A DNA stretch of 64,000 bases. Origin: Strix aluco. Its lineage: Eukaryota > Chordata > Aves > Strigiformes > Strigidae. The stretch is taken from contig NC_133939.1 of assembly GCF_031877795.1 (NCBI RefSeq), positions 4,817,698 through 4,881,697 on the forward strand, read 5' to 3'. Below are positions 1 to 12,544 of this stretch, in pieces. How positions within the stretch are numbered: the first letter of the stretch is position 1; every line of letters begins with the position of its first letter. The notes beneath the pieces are model-generated. The model was not told the origin of the DNA, did no database searches, and was given only the letters and a program-made list of their open reading frames with translations. The translations under genes and the position numbers were made by a program.

Positions 1-80
1 CCACAAGATGATTAGACAAAAAACAGTTTGTAGTCAATTTTAAATAGATGCATAACAAAACAAAACTAAATGACACATAC

Positions 81-183
81 TGGAGGCCTGCCAGGACGGC
101 CCCTTTTTCTTTTTCCTTTGACTTCTGCTTCTTCAAGCTCACTGCCAGCATCTGAATGTGCAGTAGTTTCATTTGTAGAATCC
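81..183 (-). CDS. STAG1: STAG1 coding exon 2 (residues 11-44, AT-hook)
   Basis: Read on the minus strand, this 103-base exon starts after a CCCTAG acceptor and ends at a GTATGT donor. It adds one base to complete Gln10 and then 34 full codons. The peptide opens [18 protein letters not shown], as in SA1, and ends in [11 protein letters not shown]. That ending is the AT-hook core (Arg37-Gly38-Arg39-Pro40) specific to SA1 and absent from STAG2. In human SA1 this hook binds AT-rich and telomeric DNA. The following intron is in phase 0. One residue differs from the human protein as I recall it (Ala29 for Thr). Confidence 0.97.
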
Positions 184-3100
184 CTAGGGGGGGGAAAAAC
201 ACTAGATAAATTAAAATGATTTGAAATCAACAAGTAATCTATAACTGACTGATTAAATATTTAGTCCTAAAACAGAAAAAAAAAAGTCAGCATTAAAAGG
301 CTTGCCACATTTATTCTGCAAACTCAGGAACTAAGCATTGTTAGCCCTGGCAAAAAGCCTTACCTTTTCATGGGCTGGAATCTCATTTTATAGACTGGAA
401 GTTATTTAAATTAACAGCTTCTTTTGAAACCACGTTACACTTAAAAAACTGGCTACATTAAACAGCACATTCTCAACATATCCATCCCACAATGTATTCA
501 CTAGTATCAACTTTCTTCTAGTAACTACTTCCCAGCAGCTTTCAAGGCCATGAGAAAGCAAGCTGGAGTCCAATCCAGCCATCACATCATTAGAACAGTT
601 ACACAAGTTCCCGCTCGGGTTACATTGTGATTTTAGTCACACTCGAAGACAATGGTATTGTGCAGCTGTTAATAAAGAGAGGATTAACACTGACCATGAG
701 GCACCAACCAGAAAACTCACTTCGATCTGAAGACATGTATGATTCTTGCAGTTAGAAAAACATTTTTACTCGTACAATGAAAAAAACCTTAACACTGCTC
801 AATGACCGTTAGCAGAGAAGTCCACAGTATAATTTTTCTATCATTCCTCTTTTAGACTTAAGACCATAATAAGAGAAAAAACATTACCCCAATTTCCACC
901 CACCCCACAAGAGCCAGGTGCACAGGTACTTCTCTGCCTTCAAAACAGGCCTGGCTGCTTGAAGAAACAGCTTGAAATTGATCTTCTGAGGCATTAGAAT
1001 TTGCCCAAGAGGACCCCACAAGCAAAACCATTCCTGTTACTGATGTGCTTCATTTTTAGTTTGCAAGACCACCAGTGCACGAGATCTCTGTAAATGAAAG
1101 ACTAACTCTAATAATGTCCTAGATAACTCAAAGATGGGTCAAGTCTAGCTCTACAGCGTTTTCTTTAAATCCAGTATCATTTCCTTGAAGTGAAAGGAGT
1201 TAAATTGTTGTAACACTTGTGCAAGAGAAAGGTGAAAATCAGATCTATTCCATTATTTTGTACAGCCTCAAACATAAAAGGTGGCATTGGTGATCTGTTT
1301 TACAGAAACGGAGAAACTTCATCAAGCCAAGATCTACACAGATCTTTCACACTGTCTGGGGGCTTTTTTTGTTTGTTTTATAAATCAGGAATACTCCACA
1401 AGTTTGCTGTATCACCAGGATAGATATTTAGTAATTCAGAAAGATACAAACATCATTGTATCAGAATCAAGAATGTTCTGATACTTCTCTTTACTAAAAT
1501 TCCTGTATTGTTCTAGGTCTGCTCTAACCCAAATAATTCTGCAGAACTGTGATGAATTTCTAATATTAAGACATCACTTCCAACTTTTCCAATTTGCAAG
1601 CACAAATACACAAAGGGGCCCACAGAATCCTCTACAAAAGCTAGAATGCAGTAGAACATCTATGAATCTCCTTTTGTGAAAGTAACTTCAATGGATTATC
1701 TCCAAATACTCTACACACCCCAGAAAATCATGCATCCTAGATTAAAAAATAGCATTCAAGTACATTTGAGTTCCCAAATTTCTGTGCTTGTAAAACAGTA
1801 TCTCTACAAAATACTGAAAATGCAACTTTGTTGTGATAAAATTAAAGAGAAGTAGCTTTCTGCTTCATGAAGTACAAAATTTTAAAAACACAATATCGAG
1901 CTATGGATTTGAAAAAAAAAAATCTGTAAAAAGTTTAAAAGCAAATAAAAGATATCCTACACAATTCAAAATTACTTGGTAAAATAGGGCCACACTAGTG
2001 AAAAACAATGCAGTGAATACAGCTGAAAACAATGTCGATGTGGATGGACGTATCCAGCCTTTACTCAAATACCAGCCATCACATCGCAACTCAATTTGAC
2101 AAAAATGTGTATTGCCTCACAATGACTTTTTTTTTAAAAATAACTTTTGAATAAAGAAGTGAGGAACTCCATGAAAATATCTGCTGTTTTCTATTGCTGT
2201 AGAGAAATTAAAGCCATTCTCTTTTGCTCTCTGCAGAAAAAAAACAAGCTTCTCTCTGGTCTACGCAGTTCCTTACGGAAAAACTTTAGACATGGTGTAG
2301 TCTAAGCAATACCTCCATTCCTGGGGAAATGCTGTACCTTTGCTAGCTTACAAAACTGCACCCCTAATATCACCAGGATAAAGATTTTTGTCTATTAAAA
2401 CCAAATTCAGCAGTCCTCCTAGGCAAATGGCTCAAACACTTCCCTTGAAACACTAGAGCTGTATAAATAAACTGTACTATTTTGCATGCCTTTAGTCCAC
2501 AGAGAACTTGACTTTGCTACAGCCTCTGTCCAGGTCTAGCAAAACCTAATGAGATTTATGTATATAGCTCTGGAAATTTCAATTGCTTTGAAACATTGCA
2601 TATGCAAGGAACAGTTTAATTATTAATCACCTTCTCTTCTTTGTTGTCTTAAACCGGATAACCATGCTTCTCTAATATTTTTCTGGTAAAACTTCTCTAG
2701 TTTGCTGGAAGCCTTTTGGGAAAGGCTCAATAAACCAGTATGAAGGGTGAGATTCATCTAATTTAAATGAGACATATATAATGCAGAAAACAGAAAAGGT
2801 ACAACATACCTCATGCTAAGGTCAGTGTCCAAAATTGGTCAGTTTATGTCTTATAAATTTTCCTTTCTCTCCATTGATGGTAAGGTGATCTAGACAAGCA
2901 ACTCAAATATAAATGTTTAAAATTAAATAAGATGAATCTCACCCTAACAATATGTGAGGCAGAGAGGAGATGTCTTTCCAGCAAAGACTAAGTATGTAAG
3001 GAGTAAGGGGAAAACGTCAGAAAGTAAGTTCCCTTCAATCCTTACATGATTTGGAGTAGGGAGACAGGATTATGGACAACCTACAGTCTTTGGCTGATTT

Positions 3101-3233
3101 AACATAAAAATAAACATCACTTCAAGCAGCAGCGAATTCTGTCTGAATCAAGCCCTGAACTGCAGCCTTGAGTCCCTTCAGTTTGGGAGGCAGTGCTTCT
3201 TGCTTCTGTCAAAGCCTTACAGTTGCTCTGGAT

Positions 3234-3249
3234 ACACACACACACACAT
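3234..3249. repeat. Short (CA)n microsatellite
   Basis: A perfect run of about eight CA units lies in STAG1 intron 2. Similar short CA tracts occur near 9041-9064 and 25134-25150. Confidence 0.8.
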
Positions 3250-5749
3250 CCCTTTTCTTCTTATTTCTGATCTCAGAGGAGTAAAGCATCTCTCAACTGC
3301 CTGCAGTTCTGTCAGGTTTTTAACCCTCTTTGAGAAGAGCATCTGGCCAGCATCCAATCCCTCATTCCCTACACATCTTGCAGAACTGCTAGGAAGTAAT
3401 CTATCTGGTGGCAGACATCCACAGCTTAATAGGCCAGAATTATCCTATCCCTATTTAACACGTGTATGACTAGTAACCTGAGGGGAAAATCTAGGCTTAG
3501 TCACAATTTATCTTTCCTGAAGCTGTTGGGAGGGAAAATAATATGGGCCTAAGGATCTAAGCATCTAAGAAGAGGAGAGGTGGCAGCGCCTAAGGCTAAA
3601 CCTTTCCTCTCTAAGACACCTTTGACATGATAGAGACATAGGAGAATATGGCAGAGTGTGGGAGACCTACAAGACTGGGGTGGGCAGAGCAAAGCAGACA
3701 AGTGAGAACCCCTTTTAGGGGCTCAGATTTATTCTGCTTTTCTTTCTCGTTTCTGTGGTGGCTAAAGCAACCTAAGAAAACCAGCAGTAACTCCAGGATC
3801 CTTCCTAAAAACTCCAGATATTATTCCAAAGTTATAATAACCAGCCACTGAAACTAACCACATGGTAATGAAGAATTAACAGATTACTGGGCAGCCCGTT
3901 ACCATGTCATACTTCTGAAGAACCTATTTCCATAGACACAGTAAATTTCACATCTCTGCAAAATGAATCAAAAGAAATTTACCTTCCTTCTACTATTACA
4001 TAAAACCCTGGCTATAGAGCTTATACCACCCTCCTTAAAAACACACCACACCAGAAACCTATGTTCATGTATCTGGTTTTGTAAATAAAAACACTTCTAC
4101 AAGCTTTTATCGGTGTTGCTGAGGTGGCTCAAGGTTCTGGCAGAGATAAATTCAGTAATTGCTACCACCAGACTCAGCCTTGTGAAAAAAAGCATTCATG
4201 AAGAAAAATGGCTAAATGCACAGGCTCATGAATCATGGATGAATCAGCTCTCATGGTTGATCTTCAAAATCTAAAGAGGAACATGCCTCATAGCAAATAT
4301 GAGTCATCCCATTGAGAGAAGACTCATAACAGTCAGTCACCCAGGTCAAACACACCAGAGGTTCTTTCCCTACATCTGAAACACCAGTAAGTGACATCCT
4401 GTCTTCATTGCATTCTGAAGTCACTTCTGTGAATCCAGAAAGATTAAAGAGTTCTCCTTTCATGTTCCCTCAACAGAGAAGAATTTGGGAGGGAATATTT
4501 GATACGGTCCTAAGCCAAGTACCTTAATATATCAAATTGACTTTAGGACTCTTTCTTTAAAGATGGTAGCCAAAAAGATTAGAAAACGTTATGAAAAATT
4601 AGAAATAAAATACAATGTGGTAGATTATGATAACCCTTCAAAGCTGCTTATTTAAGAGCCAGAAAGCAAGCTTTGGTGCTCTCTGTGTGGAACCAGACTG
4701 TGGCTTCCCAAATCTAAGTGCGTGAAGCCAATAGCCCTAAACCAAAGACTACTTCAGGTCTTTTCACCCTTAGGCAGACTCCTTTCTGATTGAAGTCTGG
4801 CTGGGACCTACTGAATTAGCAGTTATTTTCTTTGATACCTCGTCCACACTAGACAATGTTCTGAGCCCTCAGGAGAGTCTCAAAACCTTCATGTGCAAAT
4901 CCTGCTGATTGTTTTGTAGAAAGGAAGATCTCATCTTGTTTACGAGCAACCAAAACTATGTATATTACTGATGATGACGACTTCTCACCAGCACTTCCAA
5001 ACAGTGGCATTAAATGATTCCCAGCTCTACCAAGAAAAACAACATACATGTTTTCTTTCATTTTTTAATGTTGCATAATATTGGGGGCTCACAATCATCT
5101 TCTGATTAAAGAATATGCCTACATCTTTAACATCCCTCAGGTTTCTCAGATGGTGTGCAGAGTTACCAAATCTAGTAATATGCACTTTTTAAACATTAAA
5201 CTCTCTGATATTTCATTCACTTCTTAAGGCCATCTAGCTTCTTGAACTGGGAACAAGAATATCTCTTTCCTACCATTGCTGTGACAAAATCTCCCAGTTT
5301 TTTGTCCTTGGCACACCTCACAAGCACACTCTCACTTCTTGAATGTGGCACATCCAGAAAAATATGAACCAAGAAAATTTTTTTCCACAACTACCCTCAA
5401 AGCTAACCAGATCCTACCCAGGGCTGACGCTCCCCCTTCAGTGCTACCTATCAGGGTCATCCCTGTCTTTAGCCACATGCCCACCCACAGCAGAAATTAA
5501 CTTTCTTTGAAAGAGGTTTTGCAAATGTAAGAAAAAATTGCAAGGCAGAGCATGTTATTATTAAGGTTAGACAAATAACTTTACAATTGTCTAAGCATTC
5601 AGTTTCTTAAAGGCACTTGAAATCTTCGTTTTGGAACACCACTCAACCTTGATAAACTGAGGCTCTTTTTCACCCTGTGGTAATTCCTATTTTCATATGT
5701 TTATTCCAAGCGAAAAACTTAACATCAGACAATTACCACATGCATTTGG

Positions 5750-6262
5750 TTTAAGTGGCAAGTGGTGGCAGTGGGGTGGCCGCAGGGTGGGCTCTGTGAG
5801 GAGCAGCCAGGACTGCCTGGGGGGTGAGAGACCAGCCCTGGGGGCAGCAGGAGGGAGAAGGTGCCTGGCATGGACACCCCATGGCCCCGGGGGAGCCGGC
5901 ACTGGAGCAGGTATCTGCACCACAGCCCTCCGAGAGCCCCGCGCTGGGGCTGCGAGTCGAGGACTCAGGATTGAAGGGGTCAAGTTGACCAGGGAAGAGC
6001 GCGGGGGGGAGAGGGAACATGTTTTGGGTTTTGTCTTTGGTTCTCACCATCATTCGAATCTTTTTTAATTGGCAATAAATTAATTTTCCCCAAGTTGGGT
6101 CTGTTTTGCCCATGAGGGCAATTGGTAAGTGATTTCCCTTTCTCTATCTTGCCCCACAAGCTTTTTCCTCTTGTGTTCTCCCCCTGTCCTGTTGAGGAGG
6201 AGAGTGACAGAGCAGTTGGGTGGGTGTCTGGCAGCCAGCCAAGGTCAATCCACATCAAATGA
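5750..6262 (+). repeat. Avian interspersed repeat copy A (CR1 5'-region or LTR-like)
   Basis: A GC-rich block of about 500 bases stands out in an AT-rich intron. Its right half contains an AATAAA (6075-6080), a CCCCAAGTTGGGTCTGTTTT segment, then a pyrimidine stretch and a GTCTGGCAGCCAGCCAAGGTC end. The same order of landmarks occurs, reversed, at about 12,545-13,480, so the two are copies of one family. I recognise the family from avian genomes but cannot decide without a library whether it is a CR1 subfamily 5' leader or a solo LTR. Its short ORFs (up to 123 codons, both strands) reflect GC content and are not genes. Confidence 0.6.
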
Positions 6263-6845
6263 AGCTCCATTTTATTCCTGTTTCTAAAATTCCTTTCTTA
6301 ACTCTACTTGATTTACTCTAGCTACTCTCATTACAGACTTCCACTCTATTCTTTCCACTAGTTCACTTTATCCAGGTACAGTGATGTTCCCATTTGTATA
6401 AGCCACTCCTATTTCCCAGCAAGATCAGAACATGCTAATGCCACTTGCTGTCTTCAGTTGCAGAAGCCAAAGGCTTTTTGCACAATAAAAACAGCTCTTT
6501 GTAAAAAAGAGTACACAACTGGAATATACCAATACGGTCAATTAGGATTAAAACTCATACACATTTCTGAAATCTCACATCATTCAGAAGCACAAAAGTA
6601 GTAAAGATCTTGTTTTGCTTTTCACAGCAAAGTTAAACCTCCATACATATAAAGGAATATATTTTACATTAAGTGTTTTATTTTTTTATTCAGCTTTTCA
6701 GCATATGACAACACAGGAGGCCTGAGAGAATCACCCTAATCTGCACTTGTCTCAAGCTTGTGCTTTATCCTCACAATCACCTTTCCGTTTTCTTCCACCT
6801 TTTTAAAACTGAAGGTTTCAAATATATAGAGAAACATATACTCAC

Positions 6846-6874
6846 TGTAGTACTGGCAGATCTGAAGTAATCAT
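6846..6874 (-). CDS. STAG1: STAG1 coding exon 1 (start codon, residues 1-10)
   Basis: The start ATG is the complement of 6872-6874. The codons read MITSDLPVL plus the first two bases of Gln10, then a GTGAG donor. Vertebrate SA1 begins MITSELPVLQ, so this is the authentic start with one conservative change (Asp5 for Glu). The split codon CA/G joins in frame to the exon at 81-183. The start context has A at -3. Only two tiny upstream ORFs precede it in the same exon. Confidence 0.97.
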
Positions 6875-6900
6875 TTTTGCAGCACTCTTGAAAGTAAGAG

Positions 6901-6906
6901 CTACAT
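6901..6906 (-). promoter_or_regulatory. Start-stop upstream ORF (ATGTAG) in STAG1 leader
   Basis: On the minus strand an ATG is followed directly by TAG, 26 bases before the STAG1 ATG. Minimal start-stop elements are known to stall initiating ribosomes in other mRNAs. Here such a role is inference. Confidence 0.6.
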
Positions 6907-6937
6907 AGAACTTCTTCTCAAAGTTATTATAAGACAA

Positions 6938-6958
6938 TTACTTGGAAGCCTCTTTCAT
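6938..6958 (-). promoter_or_regulatory. Six-codon upstream ORF in STAG1 leader
   Basis: On the minus strand ATG starts at 6958 and reads MKEASK then TAA. It has A at +4 and C at -3, so its context is modest. It lies wholly in the 5' UTR and could dampen STAG1 translation together with the start-stop element that follows it. Confidence 0.6.
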
Positions 6959-9040
6959 GAAAAGAATGTCAAAGTCCAGTCTGTAAAAGAGAAGAAAAAA
7001 AATTGTTAGATGTGATTCCAAAATAGTCATACATTGAATAAAAAGCACTGTAAACAAAAATGGTCAATTTTGAAGTAGCATCACTATTAGACCACAGGAA
7101 ATTTAGAATGGATGTCCCCAGGATAGCTTAATCATATTCTTGCATTCAGTTTTTACAATTCCGTTTAGGCAGCTTCGCTTTTTTTTTTTTTTTTAAATTA
7201 AACAAACTATTATGCATTACCTCCAAGATTTGTTTATGGTAACTATAATGTAAAAACACAAGCAGAACTCTGGCAAAATTTAAATAAACAAGATAAATAC
7301 ATAAGCAAACAGAGAATGTGATGATACAGATTTAAGGAATTTATTTTCTAGTCATACAATTGACTAAACTTGCAAGACAGAAGTTTGGTTTAATGAGAAA
7401 CAGTCTTTCCCCGTTTTCAGTCAAGACAAAAGATCTGCACCTAAAATCATACCGGGTTTGATAAGGCAGGTAAAATATTCCTGATAGCATTCCTTTTAAT
7501 GGAACTACACCTACTCAGACTCACTGGCTCACTGCTTTATGTGACAATTTCACAGAATAATCAGAAGCTGTGCAAATGTCTAACTGCAGTAGAAAGTATT
7601 TTAACCTGATGAAACCAAAGTTGTAAGTTAAACAATAAACTACACTGCATCTGTGGTACCACTACACCCACTAGTAACATCTCTCCACCCAAAAGACTAA
7701 TCAAGGAGCTGACTAATGACAGCAGACGTGACTACTTTACCATTAAATAACAGCACAATGTGACAGATGCCATAATCTTTGATGTAATAAAACATAGAGC
7801 TGCCATCCCATTCTTCCAGAAAATGCAAGTTCTGGAGAAACTTAAAATGATTTGTTTCAGTCTCCCCTTTTACAGATCCTGGGGTAATATAAATAGCTGC
7901 ATGGAGCACTGCCGCTGAGCAATGGCAATGAATTCCACTTAGGAATGCAGGACTTCACTGCATGTTTTTCAATCATAGGATATTTTAAATCTCTTTTATT
8001 TAAGTATTTGATTTCTTCTCAATGGGCAGTTTTTTCTGTGCTCTAGTAGCTTTGCACATGACAGCAGGAAAATCAAGCCAGAAAGAGGTAACATGACCTA
8101 CAGCAAACATAGTATCTAAATAAAACTGCAACAGTCCAAGCAAAACATGTAAAGTAGTATTTTCCATCCGACTATACACACATCAGTATTTATTTACCAA
8201 AACCATAACTGTACAGCATGAACAGACCTTTTTTGCCTCTGGTTATTACAGTTTCAATTAGACTCACAGATGCATGCAACTAGTTCTTCCAGTACCTACT
8301 ACTTCTATACTACCAACAGTTTTACTTACAGTGTCTCATCGACAAATTGAAATTTTACACTAATACTGCCATCTCATTGGCCATTTTTTCTACTGGATCA
8401 TTAGCAAGCCACTTTGTTGCGAAACAAATGTTAACAAAAGAGAAGTTTGTTTGGGATTAAAGGTACCACTCCAGCATTAATGTTTTAAAGGGGGTCATTT
8501 TCCACAGCCAATACACAGGTCAATGTAAAAGCTCTGCAGTTTCACTGTAAGACACAAACTAGCCTGAGCTCTTCATGAGCAAAAATGCTATATGACATGA
8601 AATTTCTCTATTTCCATAACAGTGTTTCTTCAGGACACTGGTCATTACTAGGTTTTAAAGGATGCAATTACTCTTGACACAGGAACAACATGCCCATTCA
8701 ACAACATAAAGCAACCATTTCAGAGGCTTGTAAGAATTTATTATAAACAAACATAGCATCAGACTGAATGAACTTTTGAGTTGATTTCCTATATGAAGAA
8801 AAAAGGGGAACGTTCAGATTTCTGAAACGGATTACAATTGGAACAACATGCACTCTGGTGGTCTCAAAATACTAATATTTAGGTATAACATAAGAATAAT
8901 ATTTAATGAAATCCTGAAATAGAAGGCAGCTTTTGATTAAGCTTCTGCAAATATTTTTTCTTCCTGCCATGACAATTAGATGTACACATTTTTGTCATAC
9001 CTTCCCTGTAAAACATATTTTAGAAGGGTATTTTTTTGTA

Positions 9041-9064
9041 CACACACAAGCACTCACACACACA
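9041..9064. repeat. Imperfect (CA)n microsatellite
   Basis: A short CA-rich tract interrupted by AGCACT lies in STAG1 intron 1. Confidence 0.7.
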
Positions 9065-12000
9065 CTCTTGCGTACGCTAACTAGACGTCAAAGCAAACCT
9101 ATCCATCTTGGATCATCAGATTATCTAATTCTAGCAGGATACTGGGCATCAATCTTTTCAGAAGAGCTTTCAAAAGAAGTTCAAGAAAATTTATGTGCGT
9201 TCCATGTAAGATTTTCCACAGATGTTTAAGGCATCCTGCACAACTGTTCTGTGGAATTTCTTTTTTTAATTTGCTTTTTCAACCTACTTATCACCCTTCA
9301 CCACTGTTGCGCTGTGCATGCTCAGAGATAGCAACCAGCAGCGTACAACTGCTCTAGGGAAGTGCTTTCACACACAAGGAAAAGTAGTCACGCTCAGAGA
9401 TAACTTCTTTGAAAAGCAAAGTCCTGGCCTAAAAGAAAGTATGGAGTGAAGGGTATAAAGAACCAGAAGGAGAAGAGAGGCCCTATTTCATTCAGAAGCG
9501 ACTGAAGAGCCAAGGAAGCTGGACCCACAGCCTTGACACGGTGGTAATGGCAGACAACCTGACACACAGGGATCTGCAAAGTCCTGTGGTATCTTCTCAC
9601 AGTCCCTGTGCTGAACAGGAAACCGCAAAACAGTGCTGGAAAAAACCCATCCGTATGTGGTTAGGTCCAGACTGGACCATCTAGAAGACAACTAACTTGC
9701 CCATCTACCGTCTTGTGTTAATAAAGGCACTTAACAAGGGCTAAGCCAAAAAATGCTAAAATGTAAGAACTGTCAATGCTGACAAGCCAGAAAGCGAACA
9801 GCTCAGAGCCAGAAACCCAAAACGAAAAGGCAAGTCCTGCCCATTTTGTAGGACTGATCAGAAGCGGAGTGTTACATTGCATAGAATAACAGCTCCCCAT
9901 TACACAGCCCAAGTCAGCGCTACCCCTCACATGTGTCCTCTACAGTCCTGCTGGCTACTATGATCTGGATGGTAACTCCTTCTTCCTCAACCCAGACACT
10001 CAGCTGAAGTCAGGAAACCCATAACAGTCTTGGGATAACTGCCTGGCAACTTCCCTCAACATTCCTCTACCCTCACAGAAACACCACTTCCTTCCAAAAT
10101 TCAGTCTTAAATTATCACCCATGTTGCTTAGGCTTGGTTTGGAAATAAGGCACTACAGTGACTAATGAAAAGCTGTATGTGCTTGGAACAGTGTTCTCAA
10201 TTTGGCTGTGCAATTAAGTTTGACAACTGTGGAAAAATCACTGATCCTTATGGACTACACAAATGTGAACCTTCACTTTTTTTTTTGTTTTAATAAAAGA
10301 AATACCTGTTGCTTAAAGAGGATGTTCTTATAATCAGGAAAACCAAACTCTCCTCCTTTCTGTCTCATTCAGCCTGAGGCTAAAGCCACTGATAGAATCC
10401 TGAAAGCTTGAGACAGATTCAGAGTGTCACCTTTATCCTGGGGAAGAGAAAAGCAGGGGGAGGAACACTTCATACTTCTGCAGTTTGGGTTATTTAAACT
10501 ATAATAAACACAATATAGTTGAACAAGTCCTTTAACTTGCTGTCAATTGCTTCTATTCTAGGAGTTAAAAAAAAAAAATCTCTTTTCACTCAATCCCAAT
10601 GCTAACGACCTTAGCATGTTTGCAGCTTTTTAAACCTGCACATCTATATTTTAAGATGACATAAATTTATGCTGGCATAGTGAAAAATGACCTACAGAAG
10701 AATATAAAGCAGGCAGTAGAAGACACCATTCAGTTGAAACATACAATGGGAAAACAAGTCAATGTTTCTCTTTTTTGCTTCTGTTTTTTAACCATGCATA
10801 ATAACCACGACAGACATAACGACCATTACATAAAACTGCTTCTTAAAAAATGTAAAAAAAGACTTTTCTACTAAGTTGTCACTTTTATGATGGTTTTTCT
10901 TCAGTAAGTACCTCATAATGAGCTTAGCTTTAAGAAAGGCTCTACAATTCTACAACAACAAATCTGATACATGCATTTCATCAATATTTTCTGTAGTTTA
11001 TCCTAACATGGAAAGCTACCTATATTTTTTGTAGTCTTTACATTGTTTATTTGCGCCTCAGGTGCTGAAGTGATCTACCCATTTCAGCCAAACAGCAAAC
11101 AAACAAATGAAAAGATTGACACAAACCCTGAAACCCGACAGAGTTGTTCCAGGCAACTATCCAGTAGGAACAACTAATTAAGTTCAGCTAATCTTATTAT
11201 AAACTAGGTACCTACCCCTTACAAAGTTGAAGCCAAAACTTAAAACAAAACAAACAAAAACAACCACTACATTTAGCAATAAGAGTTACACAGTTATTAA
11301 TTGCATTGCCTAGGAGATATCCAAAATAAAAGATAACTGGTGTTTGACTGACTCCCATTCAAAACCTTCTCCTTATTGACCAAGTGACCTTGTCCCATCT
11401 GAGTGCACAACATATTCAAACAACGGCACATACTAACAGAGCAATATCTTCTACTACTTAATTGGTAACGCCTGTACAACATAACTTCATTTTCCATTTA
11501 AAATTACTTTGCTTTCTCCCTTGGTGTTCCCTCCTACGTCTTTCCTTGCAAGTTAAAAATGATAAAGCAGAACGCTTCTCCATCCCATTAAGCCCCAAAG
11601 GAAATTTGAGAAGTCCAAACATACTGCTTGTATAGACGAGAAGCCATGCCATTACATAGCACCATAAAGCAAGACGTGTAAAACTCAAGTTTTACATATT
11701 CAGCTTAGAGACAAGCTTTGTCCCCTCAATATTCTTACCCAACCACCACGTTTGACAGCCAGTAAAAGGCCTGCATCAGCAGCACACAACAACCCTGCTA
11801 GAAAGCAGCACGCTGCACACCAAGGCAGCGCTCCAAAAGCTTCAATCAACAAGGTGACAGAGAAAAGAGGATCTTACATGCAGGCAGATAAATTCTAGCT
11901 TTTTACTGCTTTATCCAACCCCATGCGTGGCCTTGGGCACACCACTTAAATCCTTCCTGCCCAGTATCCCATCTGCAAAGTGAAGATAATATTTAGAAAT

Positions 12001-12544
12001 TGAAAGTGTAAATTCTAAATCCTGCAGAACTAGAAAAACAGTCACCAGGAACTAACCCTATAACAAATGTAACAAATGCTGTGATGTGTTCTTCATCACT
12101 CAGGAGTTTTTGTTTGCTTCGGATTATGTGTTTCTATAAGCATAAGCCTTACTTCTAATACAGGTTTGGAATTTGGAACAAATTAATTCACCTTGACCCT
12201 ACAGCCGCTTGAACTGAAAGCCAAATTAAATCATCTCTTCCAGCCCTGATTTTGAAAATACATAGCATCACATAAGGCCAAACAAGACATAATACTTATT
12301 TAGCTTATCTTTAAGATAATTTAATTGAAGCTCTACACAAAATCTAAATTTCACATTATCACATTTTAGTATTTAAACCAAGATCGAAGGTCCAAGTGAC
12401 AGAAAAATTAACAGTAAGCACTAACAAGTTCCTTCAATACTTAAAATACATAGCAAGCTCTGCCAATATGTAGTCTGCAATATTCTTAATCCAGACTAAA
12501 CACAATAAGCAGGAGGTAATATTAGGAACAACTAGGCTAGCGCA

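Larger units (their letters stand above)
184..6845 (-). other. STAG1: STAG1 intron 2
   Basis: The intron lies between a phase-2 donor (CA followed by GTGAG at 6845-6841) and the acceptor at 184-185. It is AT-rich, with many stops in every frame and no exon-like conserved peptide that I can see. It contains a short CA repeat at 3234-3249 and one GC-rich repeat copy at about 5750-6262, listed separately. The remaining sequence shows nothing I can identify. Confidence 0.9.
6846..6981 (-). other. STAG1: STAG1 exon 2 (5' UTR plus start codon)
   Basis: The exon is 136 bases: 107 of 5' UTR followed by 29 coding bases. On the minus strand its acceptor is a long T-rich tract ending TTTTACAG, cutting just before ACTGGACTTTG. 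This is a textbook 3' splice site, which sets the exon's 5' edge at 6981. The leader is AT-rich, in contrast to the GC-rich first exon expected from the CpG island. Confidence 0.88.

Noticed and set aside
5693-6113. ORFs of 96-123 codons on both strands
   Set aside because: They fall within the GC-rich repeat copy A and have no conserved protein features.
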